Assembly (NCBI RefSeq): GCF_000194605.1
Contig: NC_015321.1
Span: 3,224,001 to 3,288,000, forward strand
Length of the DNA stretch: 64,000 nt
Reading direction: 5' to 3'
Source of the DNA: Fluviicola taffensis DSM 16823
GTDB lineage: Bacteria > Bacteroidota > Bacteroidia > Flavobacteriales_D > Crocinitomicaceae
A program made the position numbers and the translations under genes. Each line of letters starts with the position of its first letter. Within the stretch, counting starts at the first letter, position 1. Shown one piece after another: positions 9,565 to 16,119 of this stretch. The notes under the pieces are model-generated. The model saw only the letters and a list, made by a program, of their open reading frames with translations, was not told the origin of the DNA and made no database searches.

Positions 9565-10321
9565 AATAGGAGATAAAGAATTTATATCACGCTTGTTTTT
9601 AGGGACAGGGAAATTTGGTTCCTCGGAGAAAATGGAAGAAGCAATTTTGGCTTCTGGTTCTGAGTTGGTAACCGTGGCGTTGAAACGGGTTGATTTAGAA
9701 ACAGAAACAGACGATTTATTGGCTCACTTGAAACATCCAAGAATCAATTTATTGCCAAATACCTCGGGAGCGAGAAATGCCAAAGAAGCTGTTTTTGCAG
9801 CACAATTGGCAAGAGATGCCATGGAAACGAATTGGTTGAAATTGGAAATTCATCCAGATCCAAAGTATTTACTTCCAGATCCGATCGAAACCTTAAAAGC
9901 AACGGAAGAATTGGCCAAATTGGGTTTTATCGTTTTGCCATACATTCATGCGGATCCCGTTTTGTGTAAACGCTTGGAAGATGTTGGAACAGCAGCTGTA
10001 ATGCCTTTGGGAGCGCCTATTGGAACAAATAAAGGATTAAGAACGGTTGATTTTCTCGAAATAATCATCGAGCAAAGTCGCGTTCCTGTCATAGTAGATG
10101 CTGGAATTGGGGCTCCATCTCATGCCGCTTATGCGATGGAATTGGGTGCAGATGCCGTTTTAGTAAATACTGCAATTGCTGTGGCAAAGAATCCAGCACA
10201 AATGGCTTTGGCTTTTAAAATGGCTGTTGAATCGGGTAGAATGGCTTACGAAGCTGGCTTGGGAATGGTTTCGAGTTCAGCAAATGCTTCGAGTCCATTG
10301 ACAGGTTTTTTGAATATGTGA
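9557..10321 (+). CDS. thiG: Thiazole synthase ThiG
   Basis: Builds the thiazole phosphate ring from deoxyxylulose phosphate, dehydroglycine and sulfur from ThiS. The 254-residue TIM barrel shows RLFLGTGKF at the N-terminus, the Schiff-base lysine in [10 protein letters not shown] (K95), and [10 protein letters not shown] plus [16 protein letters not shown] for phosphate binding. Its last codons (TTT TTG AAT ATG TGA) form one arm of an imperfect palindrome that spans the junction with thiH. The partner enzyme here is ThiH (tyrosine lyase), not the glycine oxidase ThiO, so the route is the oxygen-independent one. Confidence 0.97.
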   Translation: MLKIGDKEFISRLFLGTGKFGSSEKMEEAILASGSELVTVALKRVDLETETDDLLAHLKHPRINLLPNTSGARNAKEAVFAAQLARDAMETNWLKLEIHPDPKYLLPDPIETLKATEELAKLGFIVLPYIHADPVLCKRLEDVGTAAVMPLGAPIGTNKGLRTVDFLEIIIEQSRVPVIVDAGIGAPSHAAYAMELGADAVLVNTAIAVAKNPAQMALAFKMAVESGRMAYEAGLGMVSSSANASSPLTGFLNM

Positions 10322-10360
10322 CAGGGACGCGATGCCTCGCGTACCCACATATTTCAAAAA
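10306..10360. repeat. Imperfect palindrome across the thiG stop codon
   Basis: TTTTTGAATATGTG (ending 10320) pairs with CACATATTTCAAAAA (10346-10360) with one extra A, and the inner GGGACGCGA pairs with TCGCGTACCC around TGCC. The stop codon of thiG lies in the stem. The core GGGACGCGA...TCGCG..CCC is like the palindrome at 2170-2219 in design, and the position between thiG and thiH suggests a role in setting relative expression, or just a tolerated insertion. Confidence 0.75.
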
Positions 10361-10377
10361 CAATATAAAATACAGAC

Positions 10378-11556
10378 ATGGATTTTAAATCACTTTTTCA
10401 AAACACCAATTGGGATGAAACCAAAGCATCCATCTACGCCAAAACAGCTGTGGATGTGGAGCGCGCTTTAAATGCTTCCAAAAGAAATTTAGAGGATTTT
10501 AAAGCATTGATTTCTCCTGCTGCAGCACCTTATTTGGAGCAAATGGCACAAATGAGTCACGAGCTCACTAAAAAACGATTTGGAAAGACCATTCAACTCT
10601 ATGCTCCCATGTATTTGAGCAATGAATGCAACAATATTTGTACTTACTGCGGATTTAGTTTCGACAATAAAATTCTTCGTAAAACATTGACTGATGAAGA
10701 GATTCTGCAAGAAGTAGCTTTTCTCAAGTCAAAAGGGTTTAACCATGTGTTATTGGTAACGGGTGAAGCGAATCGTACGGTTCATGTTCCTTACTTCAAG
10801 CATACCATGGATTTGATTCGTTCTCAATTTGCAAATATTTCCATAGAAGTTCAGCCTTTAGAAACGAATGAATATCAAGAATTGCATGAAGCTGGAGTAT
10901 ATTCTGTGTTGGTTTACCAAGAAACGTATCATCAAGAGGTTTACAAAGCTTATCACCCAAAAGGAAAGAAATCCAACTTTGAATACCGCTTGGATACTCC
11001 AGATCGTTGCGGAACAGCCGAAATTCATAAAATTGGATTAGGAGTTTTATTAGGCTTGGAAGATTGGAGGACAGATTCTTTCTACTGTGCATTGCATTTG
11101 GATTACTTGCAGAAAGCTTATTGGAAATCCAAGTATTCGATTTCATTTCCAAGAATGCGTCCAGCAGAAGGAATTATTGAGCCAAATGTGATTGTTGGCG
11201 ACAAAGAATTGGTGCAATTGATTTGTGCTTATCGCTTATTGAATGAAGACGTTGAATTATCGATTTCAACCAGAGAATCTGAGCATTTTAGAAACAATGT
11301 GATTCCATTAGGAGTTACTACAATGAGTGCAGAATCCAAAACAAATCCAGGAGGATATGTTGTTGAACCAGAATCTTTGGAGCAATTTGAAATCTCGGAT
11401 GAGCGTTCGGTGGAGGAAATCGCAGCTTTGATTCGTAAAAACGGATACGAAGCCGTTTGGAAAGACTGGGATAGGAGCTTCATTTCTTCCCCCTTTGGAG
11501 GGGGACAGAGGGGGAGGACTGATGATTTGATTGTTGAAAGGGATAATCATGTTTAA
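10378..11556 (+). CDS. thiH: 2-iminoacetate synthase (tyrosine lyase) ThiH
   Basis: Radical-SAM enzyme that splits tyrosine to dehydroglycine and p-cresol, feeding ThiG. The CX3CX2C cluster motif is CNNICTYC (C84, C88, C91), followed by a typical radical-SAM barrel with LLVTGEANR and the C-terminal BATS-like region (SISTRESEHFRNNVIPLG, TTMSAESKTNPGGY). The family body ends about at KDWD; the following ~25 residues come from a G-rich repeat (11486-11518) read in frame, so the tail SSPFGGGQRGR is probably an add-on. It overlaps thiF by 8 bases. Confidence 0.96.
   Translation: MDFKSLFQNTNWDETKASIYAKTAVDVERALNASKRNLEDFKALISPAAAPYLEQMAQMSHELTKKRFGKTIQLYAPMYLSNECNNICTYCGFSFDNKILRKTLTDEEILQEVAFLKSKGFNHVLLVTGEANRTVHVPYFKHTMDLIRSQFANISIEVQPLETNEYQELHEAGVYSVLVYQETYHQEVYKAYHPKGKKSNFEYRLDTPDRCGTAEIHKIGLGVLLGLEDWRTDSFYCALHLDYLQKAYWKSKYSISFPRMRPAEGIIEPNVIVGDKELVQLICAYRLLNEDVELSISTRESEHFRNNVIPLGVTTMSAESKTNPGGYVVEPESLEQFEISDERSVEEIAALIRKNGYEAVWKDWDRSFISSPFGGGQRGRTDDLIVERDNHV
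11486..11518 (+). repeat. G-rich hairpin repeat, copy R3 (inside the 3' end of thiH)
   Basis: Stem TCCCCCT/AGGGGGA with loop TTGG, spacer CAGA and trailing GGGGGAGG. It codes for the unusual C-terminal extension of ThiH. Confidence 0.85.
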
Positions 11557-12259
11557 TCCAAACGAAGCAAAACGCTATTCGAAGCAAACCATTCTCGATG
11601 AGGTGGGTTTACTTGGACAAGCAAAACTCAAAAATGCCCGAGTTGTAGTCATTGGTGCAGGTGGTTTGGGGTGCCCAATCATTCAATATTTGGCGAGTTG
11701 TGGAGTAGGAACAATTGGAATCGTAGATTTTGATGTCATTGAACATTCAAACCTACACCGACAAATTTTGTATACGCCCCAAGATGTTGGGAGAAAGAAA
11801 GCAGATGTAGCTAAGGTAAAAGCTTTGGCTCAAAATCCAGATACAGTAATTGAAATCTTTGATTCCGCTTTGAACACGGATAATGCGGAATTCATTCTCT
11901 CTCAATTTGATTTAGTAATTGATGGTTGTGACAATTTTCTGACGAGATATACCGTAAATGATGTTTGCGTAGAACTCAATAGGCCATTGATTTACGGCAG
12001 TATTCTAGGGTTTCAAGGTCAATTGGCCGTTTTCAATGTGAATGGAAGTAAAAATCTAAGAGATTTATTTCCAGAACCACCAAACGCAGAAGATGTTCCC
12101 AATTGCTCGGATAATGGCGTTTTGGGCGTTGTTCCAGGTGTGATTGGCACTTTGATGGCAAATGAGGCTTTGAAGTGTATTTTGGGTCTTGAAATCAATT
12201 TAAATACCTTTCATGTTTTCGATTTGTTGAGCTTGGAAATGACGAAGCTGAGGTATTAG
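11549..12259 (+). CDS. thiF: ThiS adenylyltransferase ThiF (HesA/MoeB/ThiF family)
   Basis: Activates the ThiS C-terminus with ATP before sulfur transfer. The ATG at 11549, overlapping thiH by 8 bases, is preferred to an upstream in-frame start since it yields the family N-terminus (EAKRYSKQTILDEVG). The nucleotide-binding loop is GAGGLG (residues 36-41), followed by VDFDVIEHSNLHRQ and the DGCDNFLTRY segment. NCSDNGVLGVVPGVIG holds the conserved Cys. The paired CXXC zinc motifs of E. coli-type ThiF are not evident. As the last gene of the operon next to thiS-thiH, ThiF is a safer call than MoeB. Confidence 0.9.
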   Translation: MFNPNEAKRYSKQTILDEVGLLGQAKLKNARVVVIGAGGLGCPIIQYLASCGVGTIGIVDFDVIEHSNLHRQILYTPQDVGRKKADVAKVKALAQNPDTVIEIFDSALNTDNAEFILSQFDLVIDGCDNFLTRYTVNDVCVELNRPLIYGSILGFQGQLAVFNVNGSKNLRDLFPEPPNAEDVPNCSDNGVLGVVPGVIGTLMANEALKCILGLEINLNTFHVFDLLSLEMTKLRY

Positions 12260-12293
12260 TCTTTGTTTCCACCCTTGAGAAGAATTGAATGTG

Positions 12294-12330
12294 CCACCTC
12301 CCTTAATCCCTCCTCAAGGAGGGAAACTAC
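12294..12330 (-). repeat. G-rich hairpin repeat, copy R4 (left flank of DUF559 gene, inverted)
   Basis: On the minus strand: TCCCTCCTTGAGGAGGGA, then TTAA and GGGAGGTGG. It forms an inverted pair with R5 (12337-12370), the pair spanning about 77 bases with matching CCACC/GGTGG ends. Confidence 0.8.
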
Positions 12331-12742
12331 AATCTGCTTCTCCCCTTGAGGGGAGATCGAGAGGGGTGGCTGATCGTAAAACATGTATAACATGTCTAAC
12401 CCGTTCAGAAACCACATCCAAGTTATTAATCACATCTCCTTCCGTAAATCGTATCAAAGTATAGCCTAACGAAATCAACTTATCTTCACGATATCTGTCA
12501 TATTCCCCTTTATTCAAATGAGAATTTCCATCGATTTCTATTATCAGTCCAATTTCTGGTGCGAAGAAGTCAACTATGAAATTATAAATGGATCGTTGTC
12601 TTAAAAACCTTTCTCCTGTTTGTTTTCTCGATAAAAGCCCTTTCCAAATATACTTTTCAGCCTTTGAAACGCTTTCGGTTCTTAGTTCTCGAGCAAACTC
12701 TTTTAGTCTAGGGTTGTAGTGATTGTGGTCAAATCTTTTCAT
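12314..12742 (-). CDS. DUF559 endonuclease-like protein
   Basis: 142-residue protein of the DUF559 family (Vsr/PD-(D/E)XK-like fold). The likely catalytic set is D58 in IYNFIVDFFAP, E69 and D71 in GLIIEIDGNSH with H75, plus an N-terminal Glu in SKAEKYIWKGL (E29); YTLIRFTEGDV closes the fold. The family body ends about residue 122; the tail SATPLDLPSRGEADCSFPP is read from the two repeat copies R5 and R4. The gene lies alone, bracketed on both sides by inverted pairs of the repeat family found in the upstream thi operon. Function is unknown; DNA cleavage at or near these repeats is an inference from gene context. Confidence 0.85.
   Translation of the reverse strand: MKRFDHNHYNPRLKEFARELRTESVSKAEKYIWKGLLSRKQTGERFLRQRSIYNFIVDFFAPEIGLIIEIDGNSHLNKGEYDRYREDKLISLGYTLIRFTEGDVINNLDVVSERVRHVIHVLRSATPLDLPSRGEADCSFPP
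12337..12370 (+). repeat. G-rich hairpin repeat, copy R5 (left flank of DUF559 gene, direct)
   Basis: TCTCCCCTTGAGGGGAGA stem-loop, spacer TCGAG, trailing AGGGGTGGC. It encodes (on the minus strand) the last ~15 residues of the DUF559 protein. Confidence 0.8.
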
Positions 12743-12800
12743 ACTTTAATTTAGACAAAAAAAAGTTTGAATTGCAAAAAAAGATGAGTGATTATTTCAC

Positions 12801-12832
12801 GACCCCACTCAATCTCCCCTCGAGGAGGGAGA
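12801..12832 (-). repeat. G-rich hairpin repeat, copy R6 (right flank of DUF559 gene, inverted)
   Basis: On the minus strand TCTCCCTCCTCGAGGGGAGA followed by TTGAG and TGGGGTC. Pairs with R7 in inverted orientation about 60 bases upstream of the DUF559 start. Confidence 0.8.
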
Positions 12833-12842
12833 CTAAATTAAT

Positions 12843-12872
12843 TTCCTCCCTTGAGGGATCGAGGAGGGTGTC
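12843..12872 (+). repeat. G-rich hairpin repeat, copy R7 (right flank of DUF559 gene, direct)
   Basis: TCCTCCCTTGAGGGA, then TCGAG and GAGGGTGTC; inverted partner of R6. Confidence 0.75.
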
Positions 12873-12896
12873 AGTAAAATAGGTATGTGGTGTTAC

Positions 12897-13364
12897 TTAC
12901 TTCTGATTCTTATAACTCTCCAACTGCAATCCTCTTAAGAAATTACGCAAAAATTGATCGCCACAAATGCGGTAATGCGCATGTTTTGGATCTCTAAAAA
13001 AAGCATTCAATTCAGGTTTTCCAATACGGATATCTGCTTTTTTTAATGTTTCAATGATATCATCATCTTTGAAGTTTAAGGCTATGCGCAATTTTCTGAA
13101 AATAATATTGTTAGTTAGTTTTTCTTCAGCGATAGGAATTTTACCATCTTGCAAACCTCTTCGTTCAACAATAAATCCGTTTAAAAGTGCAGCCAAAGGT
13201 TGATCTGGCATTTCTTTGAAGCCCTCATACTGCTCTTGTTTCATCCAAGCAAAAATATCCAAAGGAGAAACAATGAATTCAACCGATTTGAAAAGATTTC
13301 CAATTTTTTCTTCATCCCATTGGTAAATTTTGCGAAGCTTGTAAAAGATGTAATTGTTTTCCAT
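12897..13364 (-). CDS. DUF1456 (YehS-like) family protein
   Basis: 155 residues in two copies of an ~70-residue helical module typical of DUF1456/YehS: the first around NYIFYKLRKIYQWDEEKI...FAWMKQEQYEGF, the second around NNIIFRKLRIALNFKDDDII...FFRDPKHAHYRICGDQFLRNFLRGL. The conserved LNGFIVERRG linker is present. It is a soluble protein without known biochemical role. Its start (13364) lies 60 bases from the divergent, frameshifted peptidase-like gene. Confidence 0.9.
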   Translation of the reverse strand: MENNYIFYKLRKIYQWDEEKIGNLFKSVEFIVSPLDIFAWMKQEQYEGFKEMPDQPLAALLNGFIVERRGLQDGKIPIAEEKLTNNIIFRKLRIALNFKDDDIIETLKKADIRIGKPELNAFFRDPKHAHYRICGDQFLRNFLRGLQLESYKNQK

Positions 13365-13424
13365 GTAGCAAAGTTACCAAATTTAAAGTATCTTTCATTT
13401 ACCGAATTGAATCCGCTTGTAAGA

Positions 13425-13977
13425 ATGAAAGGAACTCTTCTAATTATCACCTGTATAGTCTCTTTTGTGAGTAATTCACAGCAAGTATTTGTTGATTATG
13501 TTGTTCAAATTCCTTCTGTTAATCAACAGGTTTTGGATACTGCAATAAGGTATGGGAAAAATATCTCACCAACTTATGAAAGCGCAGTCTGTACCGAATT
13601 TATTATCGGAGTACTCGGACATTTTATGGAGCTAACATCAGAGGATACGATTAATATTCGAATTGATCAACCAAGAGCAAATTTAAAGGAGGTTTATCAG
13701 CAGATTGAAAACGGATCACCTTATCCAAAAGGAGTTGTTCATGCGCTTGTTTCTAAAGGGAAAGGAACTGAAATTACGGATGTAAAATCAAGTTTTACCA
13801 GGCGATTTTGTACAGTTTTGGTACCGTAATTCCTGGGGACACTGTGGTATTGTCTCAAAAATGGATGTAGCGAACAAAGTCATGTGGCTGCATTCATCTT
13901 ATCCAAGCACAAATGGGTATGGGATTCAACCTTTCCCTATGCCAGATTATTGCCATTTTGTGCGATTAAAAGATTAA
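13425..13977 (+). pseudogene. Secreted cysteine-peptidase-like protein (NlpC/P60 or CHAP type), broken by a one-base frameshift
   Basis: The first frame starts at the ATG at 13425 with a signal peptide (MKGTLLIITCIVSF, cleavage near SNSQ) and runs to a stop at 13829. A second frame then carries on, QVLPGDFVQFWYRN, SWGHCGIVSKMD, down to DYCHFVRLKD and a stop at 13975-13977. Removing one A from the AAAA run at 13784-13787 joins both into a single ~183-residue protein. The candidate catalytic Cys (ESAVCTEFIIG) is in the first part and the His (WGHCGIV) in the second, so the break would inactivate it. Genuine mutation, ribosomal slippage and a base-calling error are all possible. Confidence 0.75.
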
Positions 13978-14035
13978 TCCTCCTAACTAATTGATTTTTA
14001 TTTGCTAATTAGAATCAACTTCATTGAATCCGATG

Positions 14036-14043
14036 TACTTTTG
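14036..14043 (+). promoter_or_regulatory. -7 promoter box for the lysozyme-like gene
   Basis: TACTTTTG fits TAnnTTTG, 19 bases before the GTG start. No clear -33 TTG at the right distance. Confidence 0.5.
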
Positions 14044-14062
14044 CACCAAATTCGAATAGAAA

Positions 14063-15190
14063 GTGAAACGATTCTTTAAAAGTAAATGGTTTAAAATACC
14101 ATTCTTCACCCTAACTTTTGCATTTGCTGCAATTGGTTTCTTTTTAACAGTTTCTTACGCTGCCATTCAATTTGGATGGACGAAAGAAGGTGGGATTGTT
14201 GATTCAAACAACCGCTACTTTCAAGAAATGCAGGATAAATACAATCAAGATTTCAAAGTTGATAGCGCAACTATGGTTCAAAAACGTTATGAAGCAATGG
14301 AGCGGATTATTGTGTTGAATGAATATTATCCAAAAAATGCAGAATACATTCTTTCTGTCCTTCAAAATGGAACAGATAGCTATGAAGTGATTCGGATGTT
14401 GGATGCGGTCGATTTACAGCTAAAGGATAATAAAACCTACCAAAAAGCGCTTTCCAAAATTAAGTTCAATTCCAAAAGAGTTAAAGAAATAAGTGCTTCA
14501 AGCGCTTTTGAGTGGATGAATATTGCAGAATGGAAGACTTTTAAAGAGGCAGTTGCCAAGGATAAAAAACTAATCGATTCTGTTGCTAAGCAGACAGGGG
14601 TTGAAGGAAGATTGATCGTTTCGTGTTTGGTGGGCGAGCAAATTCGCTTATTTAATTCTTCTCGTGAAGCGTATAAAAAATGGATTGGGCCGTTGAAAGT
14701 TCTTTCTGTGGAATCGCAATTTTCGTTTGGTGTTACTGGAATTAAGGAACACACTGCAAAAAATATTGAACATCATTTGAAAGATCCAAGTAGTATTTAT
14801 TATTTAGGTTCTCAGTATGAAGGTTTATTGGATTTTCAAGGGCAAGATACTGCAACGATTAATAAAGAGCGCATTGATCGATTAACGGACTTCCACAATC
14901 ATTACTATTCTTACATGTATGCAGCTTTGTTTTTAAAGCAAGTAAAAGTGCAATGGGAAAAAGCAGGTTATCCCATTGATAAACGGCCTGAAATTTTGGC
15001 TACATTGTTTAATGTAGGATATCCACAATCCAAACCAAAGTCGAATCCACGAGTGGGAGGTTCAACAATCAAAATTCATGAAACGCCTTATTCTTTTGGA
15101 GCAATTGCTTACCAGTTCTATTATTCTGGAGAGCTTTTTGAGTTGTTTCCTTTTGAAAAAAAGAAGTTTGATTGGAATGAGAGGGTGTAG
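14063..15190 (+). CDS. Membrane-anchored lysozyme-fold-like protein (possible transglycosylase)
   Basis: 375 residues, start GTG at 14063 (first codons give a basic KRFFKSKWFK stretch then one membrane helix at about 12-34). The rest should be periplasmic. The region VEGRLIVSCLVGEQIRLFN, with a Glu where lysozyme-fold enzymes have their catalytic one, then SFGVTGIKEHTAKNIEHHL, and later RPEILATLFNVGYPQSKPKSNP resemble goose-type lysozyme/DUF1402-like proteins that act on peptidoglycan. The enzymatic role is inferred from these motifs only. It overlaps the next gene by 14 bases, so they are co-translated. Confidence 0.6.
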   Translation: MKRFFKSKWFKIPFFTLTFAFAAIGFFLTVSYAAIQFGWTKEGGIVDSNNRYFQEMQDKYNQDFKVDSATMVQKRYEAMERIIVLNEYYPKNAEYILSVLQNGTDSYEVIRMLDAVDLQLKDNKTYQKALSKIKFNSKRVKEISASSAFEWMNIAEWKTFKEAVAKDKKLIDSVAKQTGVEGRLIVSCLVGEQIRLFNSSREAYKKWIGPLKVLSVESQFSFGVTGIKEHTAKNIEHHLKDPSSIYYLGSQYEGLLDFQGQDTATINKERIDRLTDFHNHYYSYMYAALFLKQVKVQWEKAGYPIDKRPEILATLFNVGYPQSKPKSNPRVGGSTIKIHETPYSFGAIAYQFYYSGELFELFPFEKKKFDWNERV

Positions 15191-16052
15191 TCTTGTAATC
15201 CTTTTGTTAATAACGGGTTTTACAACTAGCGTTTTTGGGCAAGATGCAACTGATACGCTCTATAAACGACCTAAAGACACCATGGATTTCGTGGTAACTT
15301 GGAAGAAAATCGGAAATGGGGTTCAGTTTTGCGAAACAGATGCTCCGTTGAAATCTACTATTGGAGATTCTAAGTTGACGATTTTAAAAATCGATCCGAA
15401 ACAAGTGGAATTTGATTTGTTTACCGCTTCTGCAATGGATAGTATTTCAAGACCTGTTAATTTTTGGGCAGATACCATGAATCTCAGTATCGTTTTCAAC
15501 GCAGGGATGTATGATTTGGCAAAACCACTCATTAGTCGTGGATTATTGAAAAGCGGAGATCACCACAATCAATTTTCCTATAAAGAAGGCTGGAATGTGA
15601 TGTTCGCAATGAATCCCTTAGATTCTGCAAATGCAAATAATGCTGTCGTTTATGATATGCAATGCATTCCATTCGACTCCATTCAACATAAATATCAGAG
15701 TTTCGCCCAAGGATTGCGGATGCTTGATTGTTCGGGGAATCCGATGAATTGGAAGAAAAATCAATCGTGCAGTATGCTCGTTTGTGCACATGATGATCAG
15801 GAAAATTTAATTGTTATTTTCAATCGCTCTCCATTTTCTCAGAATCAACTAATCGGGTTTATGAAGCAATTTCCAACTCCACTGCACAATGCTATTTATA
15901 TGGAAGGCGGACCAGAAACGAGTTTGTATATCAGTATTGGAGATTTTTGTTTGCAGAAGGTTGGAAGTTACGTTTCAGGGACTTATCCAAAAGATACCAA
16001 TGAAACTTTCTGGCGATTACCCAATGTAATAGGGATACGAGTAAAGAAATGA
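15177..16052 (+). CDS. Phosphodiester glycosidase (NAGPA/DUF2233) family protein, secreted
   Basis: 291 residues from the ATG at 15177, chosen because it gives a normal signal peptide (MRGCSLVILLLITGF...FGQ); the frame is open upstream inside the preceding gene. The NAGPA-type core is visible: FNAGMYD early, then a Gly-rich stretch, LVCAHDDQENLIVIF, and YMEGGPETSLYI at the C-terminal side, which bears the acidic residues. Family members hydrolyse N-acetylglucosamine phosphodiesters or related cell-wall links. Coupling with the lysozyme-like gene suggests cell-envelope turnover, which is inference. Confidence 0.82.
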   Translation: MRGCSLVILLLITGFTTSVFGQDATDTLYKRPKDTMDFVVTWKKIGNGVQFCETDAPLKSTIGDSKLTILKIDPKQVEFDLFTASAMDSISRPVNFWADTMNLSIVFNAGMYDLAKPLISRGLLKSGDHHNQFSYKEGWNVMFAMNPLDSANANNAVVYDMQCIPFDSIQHKYQSFAQGLRMLDCSGNPMNWKKNQSCSMLVCAHDDQENLIVIFNRSPFSQNQLIGFMKQFPTPLHNAIYMEGGPETSLYISIGDFCLQKVGSYVSGTYPKDTNETFWRLPNVIGIRVKK

Positions 16053-16074
16053 GCCTATAAAAAAGCGTAGCAAT

Positions 16075-16090
16075 TTAGTAAAATTACTAA
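16075..16090. terminator. Small inverted repeat between convergent genes
   Basis: TTAGTAA-AA-TTACTAA. Weak stem without a clear T tract; only possible terminator in the 67-base space between the two converging genes. Confidence 0.3.
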
Positions 16091-16119
16091 CAGCTAAACT
16101 GATGTGTTTCGGCCGTTTC

